The notes beneath the pieces were generated by a model. That model searched no databases, was not told the DNA's origin, and was given only the letters and a program-made list of their open reading frames with translations. DNA of 64,000 nt from Bartonella sp. M0283 (GTDB taxonomy: Bacteria > Pseudomonadota > Alphaproteobacteria > Rhizobiales > Rhizobiaceae): the NCBI RefSeq assembly GCF_016100455.1, contig NZ_JACFSK010000001.1, positions 2,287,771 through 2,351,770 on the forward strand, given 5' to 3'. Position 1 is the first letter of the stretch; each line of letters begins with the position of its first letter. Shown in pieces: positions 36,333 through 45,468 of the stretch. A program made the position numbers and the translations under genes.

Positions 36333-36851
36333 TCAGTCTTGAAGAAGTTTTGCAAGCTTTTCCAAAGATCTGTCGGGAATGCCCATTTTTCTTAAACTTG
36401 CTGCAGTATTGACAACGTAATCAATGTTGGAACCGGCAAGCCCATGACTTTGACGGATAATCATCGCCATATTTTCCGGGTCCATTTTTTTGGCATATTG
36501 TTCGTGTGATTGATCGGCAACAAAAAATAGTCCGTTGACGATGCGTCCGTCTTTCAGGTGGATGGGCTTCAGTTTTTCGATATAGACACTGTTTACCTGT
36601 TCACGTTCAATCAGATAATCGTAGGTTTTTTTAGTGTCCTCTACCGGAACATGAAAAGCCAGCCCGTCACAACAGCCACCGCGGTCCAACCCCAGAACAA
36701 GGCCGGGATTTTCAACGGTTCCGCGATAGTGGTTGGAATAGATACATAAGGAACGATGATAGCCGTAAAGTCGGGCAGGCGACATAAAATCGTAGTGAAA
36801 GCCGGGATTCCACATCAACGAGCCATAGCCGAATACCCAAAAGTCGTGCAT
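36333..36851 (-). CDS. ChaC-like gamma-glutamylcyclotransferase
   Basis: ChaC enzymes degrade glutathione to 5-oxoproline and Cys-Gly in the cytoplasm. The 172-residue protein has the substrate-loop motif VFGYGSLMWNPGF at the N-terminus and the catalytic Glu in YLIEREQVNSVY near residue 83. Length and motif spacing are normal. It is a single gene, convergent with the amidotransferase. Confidence 0.9.
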   Translation of the reverse strand: MHDFWVFGYGSLMWNPGFHYDFMSPARLYGYHRSLCIYSNHYRGTVENPGLVLGLDRGGCCDGLAFHVPVEDTKKTYDYLIEREQVNSVYIEKLKPIHLKDGRIVNGLFFVADQSHEQYAKKMDPENMAMIIRQSHGLAGSNIDYVVNTAASLRKMGIPDRSLEKLAKLLQD

Positions 36852-36993
36852 TTGTCGCTCATCCTCATCTCATGCACTTTTCCATGGATTTGATATATGC
36901 ACTAAAAAAAGCATAAATGTCTATGGAGATATAAAGCTTTATTCTCTATGATCAGTGCACCGGTCTTTGTAGAAATTGCGAGAAAACCGAAAG

Positions 36994-38025
36994 ATGACCT
37001 CATCCGACTTTGTGTCTCACTCCAAATCAGTCAATCATAAATGTCTCAAATGGGGTATTTTTATAGTTGTTCTGATCATTATCCTTTATTCGGTCATCTG
37101 GTATTATCTGGCGCAAAAAGTCGAGAAACGCGTCTTCGAGCAATTGGCAGCCTATAATGAAAACGGCTTTGTCGTTTCATGTGAAAACATGCATAAAATA
37201 GGCTATCCGCTCAGAATTGGTGTTTCCTGTGATAAGGTCAATTTACAACAATTGATGAAAGGCTTTGCGTTTTCGGGTGAAAAAATAATCGCCGGTGCGC
37301 CCATTTATGCACCACACTGGCTTGAACTATCACTCGCTGCGCCCGTTTCTCTCGAATTGCCGGGTTTTGTCCCGATTGGCGCCAAGTGGAGCGATATGAA
37401 GCTCGAAACCGATATCAGCCGGACTATTCCCGATGCCTTGAGTTTGCGAACGGAAAATATCGAACTCGGTGTCGGCGCCAATGGCATGTCTGACAAAGCG
37501 ACCGCGAAATTCTTGCGACTTGACGCCCATGGACTGAACAGTAATCTTGATGGACGACTGACTTTCGAAGAACTTAATCTGCCATTGAAAATTCCGCATG
37601 AAAATACACCAATGCCGGAAATGAGCGGAGATATCAAATGGTCACTCGAGGAAGCTTTTTCACTTTTCGAAACGGGTGAAAGGGCAAATAATCTTGTTGA
37701 ACGGTTGCGCGGACATAAAGGCAATTTGAAGCCGTCGACCGTGCAATTTGCATCAGGTGGGGCGATGACCGTCGCGGGACCATTTTCTTTTAACGATGAC
37801 GGTTATCTCAATGCAAAATTGGAAATCACCATAAGTGATCAGAACAAGCTTTTGCAAACAGCACGGAATGCATTTCCTTCGCAAGCCGACAATCTCAAAA
37901 CAATCTTTTTTGCGTTAAGCGCTATGCCAAAAAACGACAAAGGAGATCCGGTGCTTCAACTATCAGTGAAAAACGGAGAAGTCCGGTTGGGCTTTTTCAA
38001 AATCGGTCACGTCAATCCGATTTGA
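36994..38025 (+). CDS. DUF2125 family protein
   Basis: The 343-residue protein has a membrane anchor (about residues 18-39, WGIFIVVLIIILYSVIWYYLAQ) and a large periplasmic part. Segments such as CENMHKIGYPLRIGVSCDKV match the alphaproteobacterial DUF2125 family, conserved in Rhizobiales with no assigned function. The start is ATG 36994; a TTG six codons earlier is possible. Confidence 0.75.
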   Translation: MTSSDFVSHSKSVNHKCLKWGIFIVVLIIILYSVIWYYLAQKVEKRVFEQLAAYNENGFVVSCENMHKIGYPLRIGVSCDKVNLQQLMKGFAFSGEKIIAGAPIYAPHWLELSLAAPVSLELPGFVPIGAKWSDMKLETDISRTIPDALSLRTENIELGVGANGMSDKATAKFLRLDAHGLNSNLDGRLTFEELNLPLKIPHENTPMPEMSGDIKWSLEEAFSLFETGERANNLVERLRGHKGNLKPSTVQFASGGAMTVAGPFSFNDDGYLNAKLEITISDQNKLLQTARNAFPSQADNLKTIFFALSAMPKNDKGDPVLQLSVKNGEVRLGFFKIGHVNPI

Positions 38026-38377
38026 ATTTTAAAATTTTTGACGGGCGCGATTAAGCCGCAAAAATTCGTTATCATTGAAGACGGGTTTTCCTCACAGCTT
38101 TTACGCTTTAAACCGGAATTATTCGTTTTAAAAATGAGCTTGAAAATTTTATTTAAAATTATTTTTTTATTTAAAAACAATAGTTTGTGAAAAAGCAACG
38201 GATAATTTTGGCGACGCTTGACTAATAAAGCTTTTGAGGGCGTGCCTTTAACTTCCCACGAATTCCATTCCGGTTCTAACGTGCAGAATATTCTTGGCAT
38301 CAATCATCACTTTCGCACTTGTGACAAGGGACGACAGGTTTTACATAATAACTTGTTTTATGGAAAAGGCATTGTTG
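38026..38377. other. Intergenic stretch, 352 bp
   Basis: This A/T-rich gap lies between the DUF2125 gene and pyridoxal kinase. Two long frames extend into it from the kinase but without recognisable similarity. TTTTAAAATTTTT near 38028-38040 is not a proper terminator. No gene is supported. Confidence 0.4.
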
Positions 38378-39253
38378 ATGAGCAATTCTGGAAAATCTGT
38401 TCTTGTTATTTCAAGCCACGTTATTCGCGGTTCGGTTGGAACACGCGTGAGTGTCAATGCTCTTGAACAAATGGGATATGCTGTATGGGATATGTTGACC
38501 GTCAGCATGACATGGCAACCACGCCATGGTCCTTCCCATCGTCTCATTGTTCCGGTTGCAGATTTCAAGGCTTGGGCTGATGATATTATCCGCTCGAAAT
38601 GGGTGGGAGAGATTGCAGCCGTTATGACCGGTTATTTCGGAAGTGCCGAACAGATTAAAATTACAGCCGATCTCATCAAAACGCTCAAGCAGAAAAATCC
38701 GCATCTTATCTATTTTTGCGATCCGGTTCTGGGAGACGAAGGCGGGCTTTATGTCGGGGAAGACATTGCCAAAGAAACAGTCGAACAACTGTTGCCGCTT
38801 GCCGATATTCTGAAGCCCAATCGTTCGGAACTCGAGTGGATTGTATCGAAAAAACTTGATACCAATCACGAGATTATTGAAGCTGCACGAAAAACGGGTT
38901 GCAAAACAACTCTTGTTACTTCTGCCTGGCCACTTTTAAAAAACGCTACTGGCAATCTGCTTGTAACAGATAAATCAATTCTATTGGCCGAACACCCGTT
39001 GGTGAAAGATCCGGTCAACGGCTTGGGTGATTTGACGGCTGCACTTTTTCTTGCCCGTCTTCTTGATGGGGAAAATGAAGAAGAAGCCCTTCGCTTTGCT
39101 ACCGCTTCTGTTTACACTATGCTCATGGAAACAACGAGGCACAATGCTTATGAGCTGATGCTTGAAAGCGGGCTTCATCGTTTAGGAACACTCGACGAGC
39201 GCGTAACACTGCGTTATCTCAAAGATACGGCGGAAGTGGCAAAAAACAAATAA
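38378..39253 (+). CDS. pdxY: Pyridoxal kinase
   Basis: The enzyme phosphorylates pyridoxal to PLP for vitamin B6 salvage. The start at 38378 is preceded by AAAGG and gives a 291-residue ribokinase-like protein beginning MSNSGKSVLVISSHVIRGSVG. Visible motifs are MTGYFGSAEQI, FCDPVLGDEGGLYV and the anion-hole segment DPVNGLGDLTAALFLA, where the usual GTGD reads GLGD, as in PdxY. PdxK cannot be fully excluded. The family's other signature segments fit. Confidence 0.88.
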   Translation: MSNSGKSVLVISSHVIRGSVGTRVSVNALEQMGYAVWDMLTVSMTWQPRHGPSHRLIVPVADFKAWADDIIRSKWVGEIAAVMTGYFGSAEQIKITADLIKTLKQKNPHLIYFCDPVLGDEGGLYVGEDIAKETVEQLLPLADILKPNRSELEWIVSKKLDTNHEIIEAARKTGCKTTLVTSAWPLLKNATGNLLVTDKSILLAEHPLVKDPVNGLGDLTAALFLARLLDGENEEEALRFATASVYTMLMETTRHNAYELMLESGLHRLGTLDERVTLRYLKDTAEVAKNK

Positions 39254-39320
39254 AAGGCGTGAAACGCGCGAAAGCTGCCCAAGTGATTGTCAAGTGAAGT
39301 AATTGTCAAGTGATTGATTA

Positions 39321-39962
39321 ATGATAGATTTTCCCGAAAAGCTTTTAAAAGGCTATCATGTGTTCATGAACACGCGGCTTGTTCAAGAACGCGAGCGCTA
39401 TAAGCAATTGGCTTATGAAGGGCAAAAGCCCGAGACAATGGTTATAGCCTGCTGCGATTCACGCACCGTTCCTGAAACGATATTCGATACGAACCCGGGC
39501 GAAATATTTGTTATGCGCAATGTGGCCAATCTTGTTCCGCCATTTCATCCCGATAAAGAATATCATGCAACATCGGCAGCGTTGGAGTTTGCTGTCCAGT
39601 CATTAAAAGTCAAAAATATTGTTGTACTCGGTCATGCCCGTTGCGGGGGAATTAAGAGCGCACTTGATCTTGATGGTAAACCGCTTTCTTCTGTCGATTT
39701 TATCGGTAAATGGATGGGGCTTTTGACTCCGGCTGCCGAAGCTGTTGCAACCAATACGTTGATGACGTCAAGTGAACGTCAAACAGCACTCGAGCGGATT
39801 TCCATCCGCTATTCAATCAATAATTTGCGTACCTTCCCATGGATAAAACGGCGAGAAGATCAAGGAAAGCTTGCTCTCCATGGAGCGTGGTTCGATATTG
39901 CGACAGGCGAATTATGGATTATGGATCGCCGCACCGGCGACTTTATTCGGGCTGACGATTAA
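39321..39962 (+). CDS. Beta-class carbonic anhydrase
   Basis: The enzyme interconverts CO2 and bicarbonate. The 213-residue protein shows the zinc ligands in IACCDSRTVPETIF (Cys and the Asp-Arg pair) and GHARCGGI (His and Cys), and the EIFVMRNVANLVPP segment of the plant-type beta clade. Position 68 bases after pdxY suggests a possible shared transcript, though a separate promoter cannot be excluded. Confidence 0.93.
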   Translation: MIDFPEKLLKGYHVFMNTRLVQERERYKQLAYEGQKPETMVIACCDSRTVPETIFDTNPGEIFVMRNVANLVPPFHPDKEYHATSAALEFAVQSLKVKNIVVLGHARCGGIKSALDLDGKPLSSVDFIGKWMGLLTPAAEAVATNTLMTSSERQTALERISIRYSINNLRTFPWIKRREDQGKLALHGAWFDIATGELWIMDRRTGDFIRADD

Positions 39963-40006
39963 TTCGTCGAGATATTGTTTATCGTCCAACAAAATTCAGT
40001 TAAATA

Positions 40007-40034
40007 AAAAGCCCGCCAGACTGGCAGGCTTTTC
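40007..40034 (+). terminator. Probable terminator after the carbonic anhydrase gene
   Basis: AAAAGCC-C-GCCA and TGGC-A-GGCTTTT form a stem with one mismatch and a three-base loop, followed by a T-rich run. It is about 45 bases after the stop codon. Confidence 0.75.
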
Positions 40035-40131
40035 CGGTTTTTTAAAATATTGAAGCAATAACGGGTCAATAACTTCCACTTGTTATCGGCGGAGAAAAAT
40101 TCCGGCCGCAATTTCACGGCCGTTTGTTTTA

Positions 40132-40950
40132 TCAATTACCGTCTATCTGTTTACCCATGATTGCAATTGATTGTTGGTAAACGCTTGCATCATTCCACCC
40201 CTGGATGGCAGCAAAATTGGGTTCTCCGGGTTGATAACCCTGTCCCGGTTGCCAACCATGGGCGCGCAAAAAATTGAATGTCGAAGCAAGCGCGTCGGCC
40301 TTCGAATTGATCATGTCGATATGACCATTCCCATCACCATCGGCGCCATAAAGCAGAACATTTTTCGGCAAGAATTGGGTTTGCCCGATTTCGCCATGCA
40401 TGGCACCGATAGAATTCGGGTCAAAATCTCCGCGGTCAATCAGCTTTAAAGCGGCATAGAGCTGGTCGGTAAAAAATGCGCTACGGCGACAATCATAAGC
40501 AAGGGTTGCAACGGCTGACAGCGTATGTTGTTTTCCCATAAAGGAACCGAAGCTCGTTTCCATACCCCAAATGGCGATAACCGGACCGGATGCAACACCG
40601 TATTTTTTCTCGAGCCGGTCAAACAGTGCCGCATTCTGCTTTTTCATCACTCTGCCACGGGCAACAATGGTTGATGAACCGCGTTTCTTCATGAATTGGT
40701 CAAGGCTCAGTTTGAAACTTTTCTGACCACGGTCTGCATTGATGGTTGCTTGTGCATAATGCACATTGTTCAAAGCGGCTATGCCACGTTTGCCAATTCC
40801 GTTTGCTGCTGCTTCCTGCTTGGTTGCCTCTACCCAGTTTTCAAAACCGGCTGAAGTCGTTCCGCATTTTGGAGCTGCAAGGGCAACTCCTGTGGTTGCG
40901 GCAAATGCCAAGCCGATAAAACCGGCCTTTATCGCGCTTTTACAAAACAT
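40132..40950 (-). CDS. Lytic murein transglycosylase, MltB-type
   Basis: The enzyme cleaves peptidoglycan glycan strands to 1,6-anhydro products in the periplasm. The 272-residue protein has a signal peptide (cleavage about AFAATTGVALA) and the SLT/MltB fold with catalytic Glu in GMETSFGSFMG (about residue 131), YDCRRSAFF and GEIGQTQFLPKNVLLYG. No PG-binding domain is seen at the C-terminus. A CGGCCG-flanked hairpin downstream (about 40100-40125 on the minus strand) may terminate it. Confidence 0.9.
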   Translation of the reverse strand: MFCKSAIKAGFIGLAFAATTGVALAAPKCGTTSAGFENWVEATKQEAAANGIGKRGIAALNNVHYAQATINADRGQKSFKLSLDQFMKKRGSSTIVARGRVMKKQNAALFDRLEKKYGVASGPVIAIWGMETSFGSFMGKQHTLSAVATLAYDCRRSAFFTDQLYAALKLIDRGDFDPNSIGAMHGEIGQTQFLPKNVLLYGADGDGNGHIDMINSKADALASTFNFLRAHGWQPGQGYQPGEPNFAAIQGWNDASVYQQSIAIMGKQIDGN

Positions 40951-41163
40951 ACGAGCTGTTCCTTCTCAAAAACCTGACCTTTATGCAGGTAAAATGTTGT
41001 TTATCGCTTATAACAAGTTGCCCCCGAAACCAAGTGGGATTACACATTATTATATATTATAGTTACAGAATATGCTTTGGCCTTGACGCTTCAACCTTGA
41101 CAAAAGATTCTTTTTGCTGTTTTAAGACGCTTTAAATCTGCGACAAGCTTATCAGACTTGGAG

Positions 41164-41239
41164 CCACCGACCGGGACCCGTAACGGTATAAAGAGATCCC
41201 GGAGGTCAACATCCGACAGCGCGATGCGCCCTCGGGTGG
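41164..41239 (+). ncRNA. Structured leader upstream of ffh, family unknown
   Basis: A G+C-rich block in the 335-bp region before ffh (40951-41285) can fold as a three-way junction. The outer stem is CCACCGA (41164-41170) with TCGGGTGG (41232-41239, one bulge). The second stem is CCGGGA (41171-41176) with TCCCGG (41197-41202). The third is GCGC (41219-41222) with GCGC (41226-41229). It ends 46 bases before the ffh start. It does not carry the GGAA-loop of 4.5S RNA, nor any riboswitch consensus that I recognise. It may be a cis-regulatory leader or an sRNA. Confidence 0.45.
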
Positions 41240-41285
41240 GTGTTTCGTTTGGTTCGGGTTTGTTGGCTTATTAAAGAGGTAGACA

Positions 41286-42830
41286 ATGTTTGATTCCTTA
41301 CAGGAACGTCTGGGCACTATTCTGAACAATCTGACGGGGCGGGGAAGCCTGTCGGAGCAGGATGTTGCAACCGCTCTGCGTGAGGTTCGTCGTGCGCTGA
41401 TCGAAGCCGATGTTGCACTTGATGTTGTGCGCTCCTTTACCGACCGTGTCCGTGAAAAGGCGGTTGGTGCCAATCTCTTGAAATCAATCAAACCGGGGCA
41501 AATGGTTGTCAAACTCGTCCATGACGAGTTGGTAGAAATGCTTGGCACGGAAGGCATTTCCATAGACCTCAATGCACCTTCACCGGTTGTTATTATGATG
41601 GTCGGCCTGCAAGGTTCAGGTAAAACGACAACTTCGGCAAAAATTGCCAAACGTCTCACTGAAAAGCAGAACAAAAAAGTTCTGATGGCTTCTCTTGATA
41701 CGCGTCGTCCGGCGGCTCAGGAACAATTGCGCCAGCTCGGTGAACAGATTCATGTGCCGACATTGCCGATTATTGCCGGCCAGACACCGGTTGAAATAGC
41801 AGCCCGTGCTGTTCAGGCGGCCAAACTTGGCGGTCAGGATGTTGTTATTCTCGATACTGCCGGTCGCACCCATATCGACGAGCCGCTTATGGTCGAAATG
41901 GCTGACATCAAGGCCAAATCCGCACCGCACGAAATCTTGCTTGTTGCCGATAGTCTGACCGGTCAGGACGCAGTCAACCTTGCCCGTTCGTTTGACGAGC
42001 GTGTGGGCATTACCGGTATCATATTGACACGTATGGATGGTGACGGGCGCGGTGGTGCTGCCCTTTCAATGCGTGCCGTGACCGGCAAGCCGATCAAGGC
42101 CATTGCAACCGGCGAAAAAATGGAAGCGCTGGAAGAATTCCATCCGCGCCGCATTGCCGATCGTATTCTGGGTATGGGCGACATTGTTTCGCTGGTTGAA
42201 AAAGCTGCCGAAACAATAGATCAGGAAAAAGCAGCCGCACTTGCCAAAAAAATGCAGAAGGGCAAATTCGACCTGAGCGATTTGGCCGAACAGCTCAAGC
42301 AAATGAAAAAATTGGGCGGTATGGGCGGTATTCTCGGCATGATGCCGGGTATCGGAAAAATGAAAGACCAGATTGCGGCTGCCGGTCTTGATGACAATCT
42401 TTTTAACCGCCAATTGGCCATTATTTCTTCCATGACCAAAGAAGAACGTGCCAATCCCGATCTTTTGAAACATAGCCGCAAGCAACGCATTGCCAAAGGT
42501 TCGGGTACCAATGCGGCCGACATCAACAAACTTCTTAAAATGCATCGCCAGATGGCCGACATGATGAAAATGATGGGCGGCAAAGGCAAAGGCGGTCTGA
42601 TGCAGAAGATGATGGGCGGCATTGGCGCCAAATTGGGATTTGGCGGTTTGGGTGGTGGGCTTCCCGACCTTTCGTCAATGGATCCCAAGCAATTGGAAAA
42701 AATTCAGAAACAGGCTGAAAGCGCAGGCCTTGGAAACAAGCTTCCCGGTCTTGGTGGCGGGACTCTACCCGGATTACCTTCAAGTGGAACCAAATTTCCG
42801 GGGCTTCCAGGTCTGCCGAAGAAGCATTGA
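41286..42830 (+). CDS. ffh: Signal recognition particle protein Ffh
   Basis: Ffh binds 4.5S RNA and signal sequences for co-translational membrane targeting. The 514-residue product contains the N domain, the G domain with GLQGSGKTTTSAKIAK (about residue 107), DTRRPAAQEQL, DTAGRTHID and TKMDG-type TRMDGDGRGG motifs. The Met-rich M domain follows (KMQKGKFDLSDLAEQLKQM and multiple MMGGK segments), ending in a Gly/Leu/Pro-rich tail. It is preceded by AAAGAGGT. The structured leader above may affect its expression. Confidence 0.97.
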   Translation: MFDSLQERLGTILNNLTGRGSLSEQDVATALREVRRALIEADVALDVVRSFTDRVREKAVGANLLKSIKPGQMVVKLVHDELVEMLGTEGISIDLNAPSPVVIMMVGLQGSGKTTTSAKIAKRLTEKQNKKVLMASLDTRRPAAQEQLRQLGEQIHVPTLPIIAGQTPVEIAARAVQAAKLGGQDVVILDTAGRTHIDEPLMVEMADIKAKSAPHEILLVADSLTGQDAVNLARSFDERVGITGIILTRMDGDGRGGAALSMRAVTGKPIKAIATGEKMEALEEFHPRRIADRILGMGDIVSLVEKAAETIDQEKAAALAKKMQKGKFDLSDLAEQLKQMKKLGGMGGILGMMPGIGKMKDQIAAAGLDDNLFNRQLAIISSMTKEERANPDLLKHSRKQRIAKGSGTNAADINKLLKMHRQMADMMKMMGGKGKGGLMQKMMGGIGAKLGFGGLGGGLPDLSSMDPKQLEKIQKQAESAGLGNKLPGLGGGTLPGLPSSGTKFPGLPGLPKKH

Positions 42831-42853
42831 AAAACGAAGAAACGTTGAAGATT

Positions 42854-43159
42854 ATGAGTGATACGAAAATTCCTGAAGAGCTTTTGCAACTTCGTGATTC
42901 GATTGACAATTTTGATGCCGCACTTGTGCATATCCTTGCCGAACGGTTCCGCTGCACCAAAGCTGTCGGAGTATTGAAGGCAAAATACGGCCTTCCGCCC
43001 GCCGATCCATCACGCGAAAAACGGCAGGTCGAACGGTTGCGCAAGCTTGCTGAAGAAAGCCATCTTGATCCCGATTTTGCGGAAAAATTTTTAAATTTCA
43101 TCGTCAAGGAAGTCATTCGTCACCACGAAGCGACAGCTTTGAAACTGAATTCGAAATAA
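42854..43159 (+). CDS. Chorismate mutase, AroQ type
   Basis: The enzyme converts chorismate to prephenate for Phe and Tyr. ATG 42854 gives a 101-residue three-helix AroQ protein. Catalytic-site features are the N-terminal helix LLQLRDSIDNFDAALVHIL and the second-helix segment AERFRCTKAVGVLKAKYGLP with its Arg and Lys. It lies between ffh and rpsP, the conserved alphaproteobacterial order. It is followed 81 bases later by rpsP. Confidence 0.88.
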   Translation: MSDTKIPEELLQLRDSIDNFDAALVHILAERFRCTKAVGVLKAKYGLPPADPSREKRQVERLRKLAEESHLDPDFAEKFLNFIVKEVIRHHEATALKLNSK

Positions 43160-43240
43160 GGAAACAATTCTGCCGGAACACGAAAAGGCCGGCGGCAACC
43201 CGATTGGTAAAAAGCCAAAACCGACAATAGGAGATAAAAC

Positions 43241-43630
43241 ATGTCGTTGAAAATTCGTCTGTCACGCGCAGGTTCAAAAAAGCGTCCTTACTATCATATC
43301 GTTATCGCCGATATCCGCAGCCCGCGTGATGGCCGGTTTATCGAACGTGTCGGTTTCTGGAACCCGATGCTTGCCGACGAGAATGATCGTGTAAAGATGG
43401 ATAACGAGCGCATTCAATATTGGCTCGGTCATGGCGCTTTGCCGACAGATCGTGTTGCACGTTTCCTTGATGCTGCCGGTCTTTTTAAACGCAAGCCCCG
43501 CAACAATCCCAATAAAGCGCAGCCCGGCAAAAAAGCTCAGGAACGTATTGCTGCTGCCAAACAGGCTGAAGAAGAAGCTAAAGCTGCCGCTGCTGCTCCT
43601 GCTGAAGAAGCAGCCCAGCCGACAGAATAA
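43241..43630 (+). CDS. rpsP: 30S ribosomal protein S16
   Basis: This small-subunit protein is 129 residues. The core (1-85) starts [20 protein letters not shown] and includes [14 protein letters not shown]. An alpha-type C-terminal extension rich in Ala, Glu and Pro follows (about 95-129). AATAGGAGAT provides a strong ribosome site. In related genomes rimM and trmD come next; here the gene is followed by a terminator and a gene desert. Confidence 0.97.
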   Translation: MSLKIRLSRAGSKKRPYYHIVIADIRSPRDGRFIERVGFWNPMLADENDRVKMDNERIQYWLGHGALPTDRVARFLDAAGLFKRKPRNNPNKAQPGKKAQERIAAAKQAEEEAKAAAAAPAEEAAQPTE

Positions 43631-43682
43631 GCTTTTAAAATTGAAGCTTTCGGGACTTCCGACAAGTCTTTTAAAAAGTCAG

Positions 43683-43711
43683 AAAAACGGGCATTTGATG
43701 CCCGTTTTTTG
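43683..43711 (+). terminator. Rho-independent terminator after rpsP
   Basis: ACGGGCA and TGCCCGT form a perfect stem around TTTGA, followed by six T residues. It sits about 53 bases after the rpsP stop. Confidence 0.92.
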
Positions 43712-44205
43712 TTGGAATTTTTGTGTGACACTTAAATGTCGAATAGATTGATTTTTCCGCATTTTTCATTTTTATCGTGGGGATAAATTTAAAACCGGAA
43801 TTCAATGCAGCAACGGTTTTAATCCGGCAGGTGCCCGGTTAATGAACAACCATCTGCGGCAAGCAATGAGAAAAGCTTTTTAAAAAAGTGCCAGAGCCTG
43901 TCCGATCAAGACGAAAAAGGCGGCAAAGCTTTTTATATTGTCCATTACAGAACGGAAATAATGACAGGAACATCATTACGGGAAAATGTTTTTCTGATGA
44001 ATTCAAGCTTGAAATAAAAATTGGTGAAACGCAAAACAACAGCTTGTAACAACCGGTTTTGAAAATTGGTTTAACAAATTATTTGGATACATATTAAAAG
44101 AGCAGTCTTGTTAAAAGAGCAATATCGCGCGAGATCAGCCAAGGTCGTGCGAAACAAGCTTAGGAGTTCAATAAAACCAGTTTTATTTGAACGAGCTTTC
44201 AAAAA
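43712..44205. other. Intergenic stretch, about 490 bp, no gene recognised
   Basis: Between rpsP and the DUF1674 gene I see no gene or homology on either strand. Where relatives carry rimM and trmD this region is empty. Palindromic AACCGGTTTT near 44050 has no hairpin partner. Confidence 0.4.
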
Positions 44206-44418
44206 TCAGAAGTCGATAGCCCGCCCTTTTATTTCCCAATCTCCATAACGTGAAGGGTCGTTGCCACCACGGCCACCAATTTCCTTGGGTGCATCGGTTT
44301 TTTTGGCTTTTTTACGCCGTTCCTCGGCTTCTTTCAGTGCTCTTTGTGCAGCAGGCGGAAGTTCTTTTTTTTCGGAATTTTTATTCTCTATATTTTGTTC
44401 TTGTTGTTTGTCAGTCAT
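44206..44418 (-). CDS. DUF1674 protein (SDHAF4-like)
   Basis: This 70-residue charged protein has the DUF1674 signature at its C-terminus, KEIGGRGGNDPSRYGDWEIK GRAIDF (conserved glycine, proline and aromatic residues). Eukaryotic relatives (SDHAF4) assist succinate dehydrogenase assembly; a bacterial role in the same process is inferred. The N-terminal part is low-complexity (Glu/Lys). It lies divergent from htpX, a conserved neighbourhood. Confidence 0.82.
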   Translation of the reverse strand: MTDKQQEQNIENKNSEKKELPPAAQRALKEAEERRKKAKKTDAPKEIGGRGGNDPSRYGDWEIKGRAIDF

Positions 44419-44501
44419 TTTTCATAGGTCTTCCATTGAAGAAAACGGAAATATTCACCATCATATAAGGACAAATATGCGTTATATCGGAGTTGTTGAC
44501 A

Positions 44502-45458
44502 ATGAATTTTATGCGTACCGCCATGCTTCTTGCTTTCATGACGGCACTATTAATGGGCGTCGGTTACCTGATTGGCGGCAGTAATGGCGCAGTGATCGCA
44601 TTTCTCATTTCAGCCGGAATGAATCTGTTTTCCTATTGGAATTCGGATAAAATGGTTTTGAGTATGTATGGCGCGCATCAGGTTGATGAGCGCAGTGCCC
44701 CCCAATATTACCGGATTGTCAGCGACCTTGCCAGAAAAGCCGGTCTCCCCCAACCGAAAGTCTTTGTGATTGATGATGCCCAGCCCAATGCTTTTGCAAC
44801 AGGGCGCAACCCCGAACATGCCTCTGTTGCCGCCACAACCGGCCTGTTGAATGCGCTTAGTCCGGAAGAACTGGCCGGTGTTATGGCGCACGAGCTGTCA
44901 CATGTGCAAAACCATGATACGCTGACAATGACGATAACGGCATCCATCGCCGGTGCCATTTCTATGCTTGGCAATTTTGCATTGTTTTTCGGCAGTAGTA
45001 ACCGCGATTCCAATGGCAACTCCAATTCATTGGGTATTATCGGTACAATTATCGCTATGTTCGTCGCACCATTTGCTGCAATGCTTGTGCAAATGGCGAT
45101 CAGCAGAACACGTGAATATGCGGCCGACAAACGCGGTGGGCAAATATGCGGAAATCCGCTATGGCTTGCTTCGGCTTTGAACAAAATTGCCCGAGGTGTT
45201 GAAACTATCCCCAATGAAGAGGCAGAGCATAATCCGGCAACAGCACATTTGTTTATCATCAATCCCTTGAATGGTAGCGGGGCAGATAATCTTTTTTCGA
45301 CCCACCCCTCGACAGAAAATCGTATTGCAGCTTTGCGCAAACAGGCCGAGGAAATGAATATTACGACAACAAGCGGTTCGCCATGGGAAAATATGCGCCG
45401 CACTGTTGAACGTCCGTCATGGATGCGCAATAACACGCCGAAAGGTCCATGGTCATAA
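44502..45458 (+). CDS. htpX: Membrane zinc metalloprotease HtpX
   Basis: HtpX degrades misfolded inner-membrane proteins. The start ATG 44502 is nine bases after CGGAG and yields 318 residues. The zinc motif [11 protein letters not shown] is visible near residue 130 with hydrophobic segments before and after it, and the third ligand is in [14 protein letters not shown] three codons earlier is less likely. rsmB begins 10 bases downstream. Confidence 0.93.
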   Translation: MNFMRTAMLLAFMTALLMGVGYLIGGSNGAVIAFLISAGMNLFSYWNSDKMVLSMYGAHQVDERSAPQYYRIVSDLARKAGLPQPKVFVIDDAQPNAFATGRNPEHASVAATTGLLNALSPEELAGVMAHELSHVQNHDTLTMTITASIAGAISMLGNFALFFGSSNRDSNGNSNSLGIIGTIIAMFVAPFAAMLVQMAISRTREYAADKRGGQICGNPLWLASALNKIARGVETIPNEEAEHNPATAHLFIINPLNGSGADNLFSTHPSTENRIAALRKQAEEMNITTTSGSPWENMRRTVERPSWMRNNTPKGPWS

Positions 45459-45468
45459 TGAGTCGATA

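Noticed and set aside
41131..41280. Possible 4.5S RNA or known riboswitch upstream of ffh
   Set aside because: The GGAA tetraloop and the GCAGCC-type core of SRP RNA are absent, and no known riboswitch consensus is visible. It is reported only as a structured leader of unknown type.
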